Position numbers and translations under genes: made by a program. The notes below the pieces were generated by a model that saw only the letters and a list, made by a program, of their open reading frames with translations, was not told the origin of the DNA and searched no databases. Shown one piece after another: positions 8,472-17,021 of a DNA stretch of 52,384 nucleotides. How positions within the stretch are numbered: the stretch's first letter is position 1; each line of letters starts with the position of its first letter. Origin of the DNA: Bacteroidota bacterium (GTDB lineage Bacteria > Bacteroidota > Bacteroidia > Bacteroidales > UBA4417); NCBI GenBank assembly GCA_022711175.1, contig JAKLFM010000010.1, forward strand, positions 14,677-67,060, read 5' to 3'.

Positions 8472-9491
8472 ATGAAAACCTTAGTAGAATTTATCAACGA
8501 CAAACAAGTGGAATATCCCGGCGCTACCGGAGAATTCACTAGGCTGCTGAACGATATTACCATTGCAGCCAAAATTGTGAACCGTGAGATAAGGATTGCA
8601 GGGCTTGCCGATATAAACGGCATGTTTGGTTCGACCAACATCCAGGGTGAAGAGCAACAAAAGCTCGATGTCTTCGCCAACAACCACTTTATCAATGCAT
8701 TGAAGCATGGCGGACAATGTGCAGCCATTGCATCCGAAGAAAATGAGGACCTCATCATTTTCGGTAATGCCTATTCGCAAAAGGGGAAATATGTTGTTGC
8801 CATGGACCCGGTTGACGGTTCCAGCAACATTGAAGTCAATGTTCCGATCGGGACTATTTTTTCGATTTACAGGCGATTGACCCCCGAGGGAACATCGGCT
8901 ACGGTTGATGATTTGCTGCAACGTGGCCGCCGGATGGTGGCGGCAGGGTATGTGATTTATGGCAGTTCCACCATTCTTGTTTATACCACCGGCAATGGTG
9001 TAAATGGTTTTACCTACGACCCTTCGGTTGGTTTGTTTTTCCTTTCACATCCCGATATGAGGATTCCCGATACAGGCAACATCTATTCCATCAACGAGGC
9101 AAACTACATCTATTTTCCTGATGGGGTGAAGAAATACATCAAGTATTGCCAGGAAGATGACAAAGCAACCAACCGGCCTTACAATACACGTTATATTGGT
9201 TCTCTCGTAGCCGATGTGCACCGCAACATGCTGCGCGGCGGCATTTTTATTTATCCCGGTAACCGAAAAAACCCTACCGGCAAGCTAAGGCTGCTCTACG
9301 AATGTGCGCCTATGGCATTCATCATCGAACAGGCCGGTGGCAAGGCTTCCAATGGCTTCACTCCCATACTCGATATCGAGCCCTATGATATTCACCAGCG
9401 GGCGCCATTGTTTATTGGTTCAAAACAAATGGTTGCAAAAGCCGAAGAGTTTATGAAAGAGTACTCCGGCGATTTTAAAGACCTCCTGTAA
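8472..9491 (+). CDS. fbp: fructose-1,6-bisphosphatase, class I
   Basis: Hydrolyses fructose-1,6-bisphosphate in gluconeogenesis. The 339-residue protein is full length for class I. Metal and active-site motifs are IASEENE near residue 92 and [22 protein letters not shown] near residue 115. The substrate-binding region contains [26 protein letters not shown], and the C-terminal [19 protein letters not shown] is the classic FBPase end. It stands alone, divergent from the aspartate kinase gene and convergent with the response regulator gene. With a reversible PPi-type phosphofructokinase also present, the cell appears to encode two routes at this step. Confidence 0.97.
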   Translation: MKTLVEFINDKQVEYPGATGEFTRLLNDITIAAKIVNREIRIAGLADINGMFGSTNIQGEEQQKLDVFANNHFINALKHGGQCAAIASEENEDLIIFGNAYSQKGKYVVAMDPVDGSSNIEVNVPIGTIFSIYRRLTPEGTSATVDDLLQRGRRMVAAGYVIYGSSTILVYTTGNGVNGFTYDPSVGLFFLSHPDMRIPDTGNIYSINEANYIYFPDGVKKYIKYCQEDDKATNRPYNTRYIGSLVADVHRNMLRGGIFIYPGNRKNPTGKLRLLYECAPMAFIIEQAGGKASNGFTPILDIEPYDIHQRAPLFIGSKQMVAKAEEFMKEYSGDFKDLL

Positions 9492-9616
9492 AACAGCTTC
9501 TATCCAACAGGCAAAGCGAATGAAATTCGGAATGCAGGCCGGCATTTTGAAGCGCCGGTTTGCCGAAAGACATTAAGTGTTTGGAGGTAAAGGTCGCTTT
9601 CATTGCAGGAACAAGG

Positions 9617-10240
9617 CTAAATAAGCCCTTTCAGCACCGCAATTTTCACCAGGCTGGCTGTGTTTTTGGCTCCGAATTTGAGCAGGAGGTTTTTCCGGTG
9701 ACTATCGACAGTCAATGGGCTGATAAAGAGTTTTTCACTGATTTCCTGGTTTGTAAGCCCGTCGGCAATGAGTTTCAGTACTTCGGCTTCGCGCCTTGTA
9801 ACCATGAGTTCGTTGTTGCCGTTTTGCACTTTGCCTTCGGCAAGCTCTTTAACTCCCGGCCCAAGGTATTTATTTCCGCTGAGCACTTCATTCACGGCCA
9901 CCAAAATGTCTTCGGGGTCGGAGGTTTTCAGCACAAAACCTTCGGCACCGGCAGCAAACATTTGTTCAACAATATGGCGTTGAGTGAGCGATGTTATTGC
10001 CAGGACTTTAACATTGGAAAAGCGATTCTTCACAGTCTTGCAAAATTCGATGCCGCTCATATCCGGCAAATGAATGTCAAGAAGAACGATATCAACCTGC
10101 TGTCCGTTCATAATGGCTAAGCCTTTACTGCCCGTTGATGCCTGCAGGCATACGAGTTCTGAGCCTGCACGATCGAGCAGGCGGGCAATGCTGTCGCTTA
10201 CAATGGGGTGGTCTTCAACAATCAGGGCAATGGTGGGCAT
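9617..10240 (-). CDS. NarL/FixJ-type response regulator
   Basis: DNA-binding response regulator of 207 residues. The receiver domain occupies about residues 1-120, with the acidic pair near VEDH (9-11), phospho-acceptor Asp55 in VDIVLLDIHLPD, a Thr switch residue in AITSLTQ, and Lys in FVLKTSDPE. The C-terminal LuxR-type helix-turn-helix (about 143-205) contains LTRREAEVLKLIADGLTNQEISEKL and SPLTVDSHRKNLLLKFG. The gene follows the TPR histidine kinase gene by 24 nt on the same strand, so they form a cognate pair in one operon. Its likely binding targets are the inverted repeats upstream of the kinase gene, though this is inference. Confidence 0.95.
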   Translation of the reverse strand: MPTIALIVEDHPIVSDSIARLLDRAGSELVCLQASTGSKGLAIMNGQQVDIVLLDIHLPDMSGIEFCKTVKNRFSNVKVLAITSLTQRHIVEQMFAAGAEGFVLKTSDPEDILVAVNEVLSGNKYLGPGVKELAEGKVQNGNNELMVTRREAEVLKLIADGLTNQEISEKLFISPLTVDSHRKNLLLKFGAKNTASLVKIAVLKGLI

Positions 10241-10264
10241 GGACGGCTGCTATTAAGAAGCAGC

Positions 10265-12199
10265 CTAAGATACTGAAAATTCCACAATGGCTTCAGTTCC
10301 TTTTCCGGGTTCGCTTGTTATATCAAATTTTCCATCCATTACATTTACACGGTCGCGGATGTTCATAAGCCCTTTACCATCGCCTGACCGGTCAGCAAGT
10401 TTTGCATCGAAGCCTTTGCCATTGTCAGTCACCTGTACACAAACCCGGCCAGCTTCAAGAAAAAGCTGTACATCGATGCGTGATGCGCCGGCATGTTTGA
10501 TGGCATTGTTCACCAGTTCCTGGGTGATGCGGTACAGGGTGAGTTCAAGCTCACGCTTATAGCGGAAATCGTCGCCGAAAGCGCTGAAACCAATGCTATA
10601 CTGTCCTCCTGCCACCTGGGCTGCAAAGTCCTGTATAGCGGTTTTTAATCCGTAATGCATGAGCGTTTCGGGCATCATGTTATGGGCAATACGCCTCAGT
10701 TCTTTTATCGAAGTATCGAGCAGGCCCAGTGCATGGTTAAAAGCGCTGAGGTTCTCGCTGGTTAGCACTGCATTTTCTTTCATGGTCGAAAGGTTTAATT
10801 TTACCCCTGACAACAATCCGCCAAGGCCATCGTGAAGGTCGTTTGCCAGGCGCGCACGCTCGGCTTCTTCGCCTTCGAGCACCGATTTTGTGGCAATGAG
10901 TTGGCGTTCTTTTTCAAGCTCCTGTATTTTCTGTTCCTTAAGTTCAATGGTCTGCTCCTGAATAACCTTCTTATTCCTGTAATTGCGAAGCACATAAAAT
11001 GCCAGCACTAAAATCAGAACAATGAATGAAGCAAGTGTATAGAGTAGTATGTTCTTTTCGCGCTTCTCAGCCGAAAGCTTCTGAATTTCCTTTTCTTTTG
11101 TGGCAGTTCGATATTTGGTCTCCAGCTCGAATATCTGCTGCGATTTTTCAGCAGTGAAAATGGAATCTTTGTTATGCATATACCGGATATAGTAATCATA
11201 GGCGTTTTTGTAATCACCTGACTCGCTGTACGATTGAGCCATCGCTTCATAGATATAATAGATGCCGCTGGTGAACCCGTTCTTTTGCGAAAGCTCCAGC
11301 GATTCCTTATATGTGCTGATGGAGAGATCATACTGCTTAAGCCTGCGGTAGGCCATGCCAAGCGGAAACAGCGTTGAAGCGAGTAAGTCGGTTTCGTTGT
11401 GCGACCGGTAGTAATCGGCTGCAGCCTTGAGATACGGAAGAGCCTTTTCGGGTTGCTCGAGCTTGTTGTAGGCTGCCCCTATATTGATATAGTTATGCAT
11501 TACCCTCGACATTTTTCCCATCAGTTCACTGTAATGGATCGACTTTTTAAAATAGCTGATCGAAAGCAGGAAATCTTCTCTTTTTTGCTCGGTGGTGCGC
11601 TGCTCACAGTATTCTCTTGATAGCGTGAGTGTTCCCAAATGGCTGTATATTTTTGCAAGATTCGCCGTATCATTGTTCTTTTCGTAGGTAGCCCTGGCTT
11701 TGTTGGTATATTCGAGCGATTTTGAGTAAATCTCCTGGTAATAATAAACGGTTCCGAGTTCATCATACAAATCGGCAAGCCTGGTTTCATCCTTTCGTTT
11801 TTCTTCTATCCTGAGGCAGACCAGGAAATGCTTGATTGCTTCATTATAGTTTTCCTGTTCAATCATATAGTCGCCGAGATGCTGGCAAATCAGGGAGGCT
11901 GCCTTCAGCCATTTAATCCTGATGGCAGGTGCGAGAGCCGGAAGAACAGATTGCAGCACCGAATCAGGATTGTCATTTCTCAAGTTATAAGCCTTGTCCA
12001 GGGCTTTTACGATGAAAACGGAATCAGCACGCAATGATGCCTGCAATGGTTTCGTTGAATTGTCGAGAAAGTTCGGGCTTTGTAGCATTTTGTCCACAAC
12101 CCGGCCAATTGAATCGGCATCTGGGGCCTTTGAGGATGCAAAAACCTGGGACATCACCCAAACGAGGATCATTGTGAGTGATGTAAATAGCTGTTTCAT
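10265..12199 (-). CDS. TPR-containing sensor histidine kinase (HisKA_3 type)
   Basis: Signal sensor partner of the adjacent NarL-type regulator, 644 residues. The order is: signal peptide (MKQLFTSLTMILVWVMSQVFA); a periplasmic tetratricopeptide region at about 60-360 with repeats such as IYSHLGTLTLSREYCEQ and LASTLFPLGMAYRRLKQYDLSI; one membrane segment near 385-405 (ILLYTLASFIVLILVLAFYVL); a coiled coil; the HisKA_3 phospho-site LANDLHDGLGG with His near residue 453; and an HATPase domain with ELVNNAIKHAG, VTDNGKGFD and GKGLMNIRDRV. The start at 12199 places the signal peptide at the N-terminus and lies 35 nt after a -7 element. The TPRs presumably sense a periplasmic protein or peptide; the ligand is unknown. 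Confidence 0.94.
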   Translation of the reverse strand: MKQLFTSLTMILVWVMSQVFASSKAPDADSIGRVVDKMLQSPNFLDNSTKPLQASLRADSVFIVKALDKAYNLRNDNPDSVLQSVLPALAPAIRIKWLKAASLICQHLGDYMIEQENYNEAIKHFLVCLRIEEKRKDETRLADLYDELGTVYYYQEIYSKSLEYTNKARATYEKNNDTANLAKIYSHLGTLTLSREYCEQRTTEQKREDFLLSISYFKKSIHYSELMGKMSRVMHNYINIGAAYNKLEQPEKALPYLKAAADYYRSHNETDLLASTLFPLGMAYRRLKQYDLSISTYKESLELSQKNGFTSGIYYIYEAMAQSYSESGDYKNAYDYYIRYMHNKDSIFTAEKSQQIFELETKYRTATKEKEIQKLSAEKREKNILLYTLASFIVLILVLAFYVLRNYRNKKVIQEQTIELKEQKIQELEKERQLIATKSVLEGEEAERARLANDLHDGLGGLLSGVKLNLSTMKENAVLTSENLSAFNHALGLLDTSIKELRRIAHNMMPETLMHYGLKTAIQDFAAQVAGGQYSIGFSAFGDDFRYKRELELTLYRITQELVNNAIKHAGASRIDVQLFLEAGRVCVQVTDNGKGFDAKLADRSGDGKGLMNIRDRVNVMDGKFDITSEPGKGTEAIVEFSVS

Positions 12200-12233
12200 A
12201 GGATATTTATGGCGTTTGACGGAATCATGGAGC

Positions 12234-12264
12234 CAAACATACAATGATTATGCATCCATGACAA
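12234..12264 (-). promoter_or_regulatory. promoter of the histidine kinase/response regulator operon
   Basis: The minus strand reads TATGTTTG at 12241-12234, an exact TAnnTTTG match. A TTG at 12264-12262 lies 20 nt upstream, within the usual -33/-7 spacing of Bacteroidota promoters. The start codon follows 34 nt downstream. This is the best-formed promoter seen in the window. Confidence 0.65.
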
Positions 12265-12292
12265 AAATATGTTTGAAATCCTCATTATACTT

Positions 12293-12306
12293 CCCTGAAA
12301 AAAGGG
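12293..12306. promoter_or_regulatory. operator-like inverted repeat CCCT-N6-AGGG (site 1)
   Basis: Reads CCCTGAAAAAAGGG. It lies about 30 nt upstream of the -33 element of the two-component operon. It shares the CCCT-N6-AGGG layout with site 2 at 12372-12393, 80 bp away. Activator binding upstream of -33 by the operon's own regulator would fit. Confidence 0.45.
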
Positions 12307-12371
12307 ATATTCTAATCAGGCAGGGAACTGTTGTCCGGGGGCGATGAATAATAAGCGCAAAAAATGCCGAA

Positions 12372-12393
12372 AAATCCCTAAAAATAGGGATTT
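12372..12393. promoter_or_regulatory. operator-like inverted repeat CCCT-N6-AGGG (site 2)
   Basis: Perfect dyad with 9-bp arms AAATCCCTA/TAGGGATTT around a 4-nt AAAA centre. It lies about 80 nt upstream of the OmpA-family gene start, just upstream of weak -7-like sequences (TATTTTTA at 12413, TACTTTTA at 12424). It is not followed by a T-run and is not at a gene end, so a protein-binding site is more likely than a terminator. Confidence 0.55.
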
Positions 12394-12472
12394 GCCTGAA
12401 AAACAAATCAGGTATTTTTATCGTACTTTTAATGAGCAAAAACATAATAGAAATCAACCAATACTTCATACC

Positions 12473-13771
12473 ATGAAAACATTTTTCAAAACATTACTGC
12501 TCGTCGTTTTTTCTGTCTGCATCAGCCAGGCTTATGCCCAGTTCAACATTCCCGGCAAAATCGAACGCAAAGTCAACAATCGTATCAACAATAAGATAGA
12601 ACGCGGTATTGATAAAGGCCTCGACGAAATAGAAAAAGGGATAAAGGGCGACAAGAAAGATGATAAATCGCAGTCGGATGATAAAAAAGGAACCGAGGGC
12701 GACGACAGTAAATCGGGCAATGATAAAGGCCAGTCAGGAAAGTCGGATCAGCCTGCGCTGCAATCATACTCAAAATATGATTTTGTTCCCGGCGAAAAGG
12801 TGATCTTTTTCGAGGATTTCAGCCAGGATGCTGTTGGCGATTTCCCTGCTTTATGGAATACCAATGGGTCTGGCGAGGTGGTGGAAACCAATCTCTTCCC
12901 CGGGCATTGGCTCAAATTTATGCCGAAAGCCTATGCTGCTATATGGACCGATGAACTGCTCAAACTGCCTGAGAATTACACCCTCGAATTTGATATTATA
13001 CCTACCTCTGCTAAAGAAGGCGAAGGCATGGCCGGCTACCAGATTTTACTTTACAAATGTAAAAACCTGAGGGAGATTGATGGTGGCTCAGTACCTTCTG
13101 ATGCCGGTTTCTGGTTCACCACCGAATATTATGGCACACCCAGGTATCGCGCATACATAAACAAACCTGAGAGTGAACATATTGATATGTCGGGCAGCAG
13201 CGATGAAGATAAGTTCAAGCAGAAACTTAACCAGAAATATCATATTGCCATCTGGGTACAGAAAACCAGGCTCAGGCTTTACATCAATGAAAATAAGATA
13301 TTTGACCTTCCGAAAGCTATTTCAACGACCAGCAAGTTTGACAGGTTCAGGGTTGCCGATGGAGCAGGGTTAATAAGCAACATCCGAGTTGCCATTGGTG
13401 CGCCCGATATGCGCAACAAGCTTATGACCGAAGGCAAACTGGTGACCTATGGCATTTATTTCGATGTAAACAAGGATGTGGTGAAGCCCGAATCAACCGG
13501 AACGCTGAAAGAAATTGCCAAAATCCTGAACGAAGTTCCTGATGTAAAAGTGAAAATCGTTGGCCATACTGATGCCGACGGCAAGGATGTCGACAACCTC
13601 GATCTATCGAAACGTCGTGCTGCTTCGGTGAAAAACGAACTTGTCAAAAACTTCGGTGTAAACGGCGACCGCCTGGTTACCGACGGCCTGGGCGAAAGCC
13701 AGCCTGTTGCTCCTAACGATACACCTGCCAACAAAGCCCTTAACCGCAGGGTGGAGTTTATCAAGATGTAA
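12473..13771 (+). CDS. secreted OmpA-family protein with N-terminal charged linker
   Basis: First gene of the secreted-protein island, 432 residues. A signal peptide (about 1-22, ending SQAYAQ) is followed by a very hydrophilic segment rich in Lys, Asp and Gly (about 30-95). A middle domain follows, with VIFFEDFSQDAVGDFPALWNT, a pattern common in laminin-G/concanavalin-like glycan-binding folds. The C-terminal OmpA peptidoglycan-binding domain (about 320-432) contains GIYFDVNKDVVKPES, VKIVGHTDADG and LSKRRAASVKNEL. The start at 12473 is chosen because the signal peptide begins there; an upstream in-frame extension has no signal character. The protein is probably tethered to peptidoglycan. The gene is divergent from the two-component operon across a region holding two operator-like dyads. 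Confidence 0.85.
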   Translation: MKTFFKTLLLVVFSVCISQAYAQFNIPGKIERKVNNRINNKIERGIDKGLDEIEKGIKGDKKDDKSQSDDKKGTEGDDSKSGNDKGQSGKSDQPALQSYSKYDFVPGEKVIFFEDFSQDAVGDFPALWNTNGSGEVVETNLFPGHWLKFMPKAYAAIWTDELLKLPENYTLEFDIIPTSAKEGEGMAGYQILLYKCKNLREIDGGSVPSDAGFWFTTEYYGTPRYRAYINKPESEHIDMSGSSDEDKFKQKLNQKYHIAIWVQKTRLRLYINENKIFDLPKAISTTSKFDRFRVADGAGLISNIRVAIGAPDMRNKLMTEGKLVTYGIYFDVNKDVVKPESTGTLKEIAKILNEVPDVKVKIVGHTDADGKDVDNLDLSKRRAASVKNELVKNFGVNGDRLVTDGLGESQPVAPNDTPANKALNRRVEFIKM

Positions 13772-13804
13772 CCCTTGCCGGAACATTCATTATTATATAC
13801 CATT

Positions 13805-14464
13805 ATGAGATTCGTCCTTGCTTTGGTACTGCTTACCGGTACGACAGTTTCGGTTGTTGCCCAGAAATCGGTGTATGACTACCTGGCCGAGATTCCGTAT
13901 CTGCCGGGTACACCCTGCGAACGGGACGATTCCGGCCCCGCTACATTCAAAACCGACATCGCGAAAGTGCTTGGCGAATTATCGAAAGACATAGCCGCCC
14001 GTAATAAAAAGGCTAAAGCCTTTCTGAAAGAGCACGAAAAGGATGCCAGGGAAACGGCTGTTAAAAATTCGGGACTAGTTCTTACTCCTGCGCAAATGAA
14101 AGTAATGCAGCAGGAGAATAAGCATATGACACAAGCAGAGAAGGATAAACTGGCTAACCAGGTGATGCAGAAGAACATGGATGTTTCGATGAAGCAACTT
14201 GATAAATTGAGAGTACAAGGCAGCGATAAAGTAGATTCAGTAAAAGCAGCACGGTGGGGTGAGGCATATTCAACCCAGGTAAGTGCCGAGCGCGAAATCA
14301 ATCCGGAAAAATTTGAAGCCAGGCAAATAAAAGCTAAGTCAACGCTCGACCTGGAAAAACAAATTAACTCCTTAACGCAGATACTTGCTGCAGGTGAAAA
14401 CAAATACACCGAAAAGCTAAATGATCTTCAGGATCTTGCGGATTCTCTTTATCTGATTCTGTGA
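13805..14464 (+). CDS. secreted coiled-coil protein, N-terminal part of a gene split by an in-frame TGA
   Basis: A 219-residue product with a signal peptide (MRFVLALVLLTGTTVSVVAQ), then YDYLAEIPYLPGTPCERDDSG, then mostly charged helix. It is clearly paralogous to the intact 327-residue protein at 17022, which begins MEYLNAIPNPPSDPCG after its signal peptide and shares the LANQVMQKNMDVSM/LANQMMGRNYNMTM and LAAGENKYTEKL/LKAGENKYIDML segments. The reading frame stops at TGA 14462-14464, and an ATG in the very same frame follows at once. It is therefore the front half of the ancestral protein: a nonsense mutation, a sequencing error, or two separately translated halves. Function unknown; export to the periplasm or surface is inferred from the signal peptide. 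Confidence 0.7.
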   Translation: MRFVLALVLLTGTTVSVVAQKSVYDYLAEIPYLPGTPCERDDSGPATFKTDIAKVLGELSKDIAARNKKAKAFLKEHEKDARETAVKNSGLVLTPAQMKVMQQENKHMTQAEKDKLANQVMQKNMDVSMKQLDKLRVQGSDKVDSVKAARWGEAYSTQVSAEREINPEKFEARQIKAKSTLDLEKQINSLTQILAAGENKYTEKLNDLQDLADSLYLIL

Positions 14465-14899
14465 ATGCATACAGATCCAATGCACGCTGAAGCGGATACA
14501 ATTCAAGCCAGATTAGCACGCGAGAAAGCAGCCTGCAGTTGTGCAATGGAAGAAGCCAGCAAAAAAGTATTTACCAGAGTGAATTTTCTACTTGAAGAAA
14601 TACAAACGCTTGAGTACTCCTACTGCCTGCCGCTTACACCAGAATACATTAAAATAGTGAAAGAGTACCGGGCGTATATTGAAACCATTTTTGACAAATG
14701 TAACCAACTGGAGGAGTTGCAGGCAGAGATGCTTTACCTTCAGACCGGAGTTAAAGATCCTGCTTTCCAACCCGGGTTGATGGCACTGGAGGTGGTACAT
14801 CATTATGCCGAAATGGTAAGCAATGTATATAAGTACAAAATATCGGACAGACCGCTGAACGATGAAGAAAAGAGGAATCTTCAGACGATAGAAAACTAA
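14465..14899 (+). CDS. C-terminal part of the split coiled-coil protein
   Basis: A 144-residue ORF in the same frame as, and directly abutting, the preceding gene. It has no signal peptide of its own. It matches the C-terminal third of the paralog at 17022: YCLPLTPEYIKIVKEYRAYIETIF against YCEKFTPSYLKIIEAYKGYVVEHW, LEELQAEMLYLQTGVKDPAFQPG against LEELQLKITESQVGMRDPNYKPG, and AEMVSNVYKYKI against LTMVTDVFKYNL. Conservation on both sides of the stop shows that the family's full length spans it. If translated only from here it would lack an export signal, which favours the pseudogene or sequence-error explanation. Confidence 0.6.
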   Translation: MHTDPMHAEADTIQARLAREKAACSCAMEEASKKVFTRVNFLLEEIQTLEYSYCLPLTPEYIKIVKEYRAYIETIFDKCNQLEELQAEMLYLQTGVKDPAFQPGLMALEVVHHYAEMVSNVYKYKISDRPLNDEEKRNLQTIEN

Positions 14900-14945
14900 T
14901 GTGGAGATACAATGCGAAGGTGAATGACTTAGAAAAATCATAAAA

Positions 14946-15836
14946 ATGACTATAAAGAAGTTATTGATGCTATGCCTCGCTCTCCTGTTGAGTTGCGGGG
15001 CATTTTCGCAAAAACAGGCACGCACTCCCGAACAAATCAGGAAGGAGATGGCCGCCGTACGTGAAAATACCGACTGGGGCGACGAGGCGGCAGCCAATAA
15101 AGCCCAGGCCCAAATAGAGGCTCTGGCTAAAGAGCTGATGATGGCCGGCAAAGCACAGCAACAGCAGGCGGCCGGCATGCAGGTCGACAGTGCCCGGCTT
15201 AAGGAGGAAGTGGATTATAAGATGAAACTATGGAGCCAGATGATGAAAATCGTTGATCAGGGAGAAAATGGTAAATGGGACCTTGCCAAACCTTTCAGGG
15301 AGGAAATTGTGGAAGAATATAAAGAAGATGATAACCCCAGCATCAAAAACCAAACCTGGCGCGACTCAATGCCCGATCTCACCATTAATATGTCAATGCC
15401 ATATGTTCAGGTTGTTATTGACCAGATGATCGTTTTCAAGGGAATTAAAAGATTGATTATCATCTGCGAGCAGAAGGGTACTCCTGTTGACCTTGACCAG
15501 ATACTGCGCAATGCAGCCGCTTACCCCCTTTCTGAACTCTATATTCTCAATTTCGGATCCTCTGTCACTGAATTGCCTTCTAGTATTGGCAATTTCAAAG
15601 CATTGACCGCATTAAGCTTATTGAACAATAACCTCAAAGAGTTGCCTTACGCAGTTACCGGGTTATCAGAATTGAAAGTTTTATATATCGACATGAACCC
15701 TGTTGAGCAATTGTTGCCTGTGGTCAGCCATTTGAAAAAACTCGAAATGCTAGGAGTGGCAAAAACAGAAATATCAGCATCCGAAATAGATATGATAAAA
15801 CAAGTATTACCAGAATGTAAAATCCTCACACAATGA
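14946..15836 (+). CDS. secreted leucine-rich-repeat protein
   Basis: A 296-residue protein with signal peptide MTIKKLLMLCLALLLSCGAF (a Cys in LLSCGAF could also serve as a lipobox). An Ala/Lys/Gln-rich helical segment follows (about 25-85), then a globular middle, and a short C-terminal array of leucine-rich repeats from about residue 195: LSELYILNFGSSVTELP, FKALTALSLLNNNLKELP and LSELKVLYIDMNPVEQLLP, each about 23 residues. Such arrays bind proteins. The stop codon overlaps the start of the next gene by 4 nt (ATGA), so the two are translationally coupled. Binding partner unknown. Confidence 0.8.
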   Translation: MTIKKLLMLCLALLLSCGAFSQKQARTPEQIRKEMAAVRENTDWGDEAAANKAQAQIEALAKELMMAGKAQQQQAAGMQVDSARLKEEVDYKMKLWSQMMKIVDQGENGKWDLAKPFREEIVEEYKEDDNPSIKNQTWRDSMPDLTINMSMPYVQVVIDQMIVFKGIKRLIIICEQKGTPVDLDQILRNAAAYPLSELYILNFGSSVTELPSSIGNFKALTALSLLNNNLKELPYAVTGLSELKVLYIDMNPVEQLLPVVSHLKKLEMLGVAKTEISASEIDMIKQVLPECKILTQ

Positions 15837-16972
15837 AAAGAGTTGCCATCTTACTTTCCCTTTTTTTGGGTTTTACATCATCTGACATAGTTGCCCAAAA
15901 ACCACATTTCTTTATTGAATGCAATCAGGCTCTTGGTGATACGTCCCAGAAGTATGCAGCAGCTTATGCGCGTTTGGTGGCCGAGGAACTTAAGACAGCG
16001 TTTCCTTGTGCCAAGGTTAATACGCAGTCGGATATTACCAATAAATTAGACAAACTGAGATTTGAAATGCTGATGGGCCTTAGTGATGATGGTATTCCCT
16101 CTATGTGTGATCAATTGGTGCACGATTATTGGGTGCATCTGGTATTAATTGATTATGATGAAGGAAGGACAATGATTGTTGCCCGATGTTTTAAGTACAA
16201 AAAAATTGATTGTATTGCAGATGCAGGATATATCAGGTGTGCAAGTACTTTTCCGGCCATCACGGATGGATGTAAAAAGATCACTAAAAAATTAATCGAC
16301 ATGCTGTCCAAGTTCGAAGTGTGTCCTTTTACAGGTCCCGTCAACCTTACAGTTGAATCAGTCATTGATACCATGTCAACAGAGCAATACGAAGTGTATT
16401 GCAACGAAATGGACCAAACGTATTACAGGGAAGAATCCATTCACAACTTCACTAAGAGCGACTGGCAATTGCAGCGTTTAGGGATACCATGGGCTTCAGG
16501 GACAATGACATTTGAGACAAATGAAGCGACAAAACTGGAAGTTCAGAATGGTTGTTACAGATGCTCGTCGGGCAGACAGGGGGGAAGGATTTATACAAGG
16601 GAAAAATCGTTTAGAGTACAAGGAAGCGGGATTTCTACTGAAAGTATTTACCGGGGGAAAAAGCAGGATGATTTGCGGATCGAACTGGAGTTCATGGATG
16701 ATGGTACTTATATTCTGACTGCCAGGGGTACATCAAAACCTGCACAGGGGGACGAGAAAGAAACTGAAAAGGCGCAGGGAACATGTGATAATATCCAGGA
16801 CAATACTACCCTGCCTCGGGAAGTCACTATTCCGCTGAAAGTGATTTTAGGCCCTTTCCCTGGCAAATCAACTGATAAGATCCTGACGCAGAAAGATATC
16901 ATAAAGAAAAGAAACTCCCTTACCAATGAAATGGAAACAATATCCTATGATTTTACACTGCAACATGATTAA
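15833..16972 (+). CDS. secreted protein of unknown function
   Basis: A 379-residue protein that I do not recognise. A signal peptide (MKRVAILLSLFLGFTSSDIVAQ) is followed by an N-terminal domain of about 150 residues. The run AAAYARLVAEELKTAFPCAKVNTQSDI followed by a hydrophobic strand region (HLVLIDYDEGRTMIVARCFKY) resembles in layout the periplasmic domains that bind or sense other envelope proteins, but no family can be named. It has ten or more cysteines, unusual for a small periplasmic protein, several of them paired closely (NGCYRCSS). The start overlaps the LRR gene stop by 4 nt. It has no paralog among the other island genes. Confidence 0.72.
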   Translation: MKRVAILLSLFLGFTSSDIVAQKPHFFIECNQALGDTSQKYAAAYARLVAEELKTAFPCAKVNTQSDITNKLDKLRFEMLMGLSDDGIPSMCDQLVHDYWVHLVLIDYDEGRTMIVARCFKYKKIDCIADAGYIRCASTFPAITDGCKKITKKLIDMLSKFEVCPFTGPVNLTVESVIDTMSTEQYEVYCNEMDQTYYREESIHNFTKSDWQLQRLGIPWASGTMTFETNEATKLEVQNGCYRCSSGRQGGRIYTREKSFRVQGSGISTESIYRGKKQDDLRIELEFMDDGTYILTARGTSKPAQGDEKETEKAQGTCDNIQDNTTLPREVTIPLKVILGPFPGKSTDKILTQKDIIKKRNSLTNEMETISYDFTLQHD

Positions 16973-17021
16973 TACTTTCTCTTAAAATTCAGTACTGCAG
17001 GATTTTCAATACCAATCAGCT

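Noticed and set aside
14462..14464. TGA as selenocysteine or recoded tryptophan
   Set aside because: The paralog has no Cys or Trp clearly aligned here, no downstream SECIS-like hairpin was seen, and other genes in the window use TGA as a normal stop.
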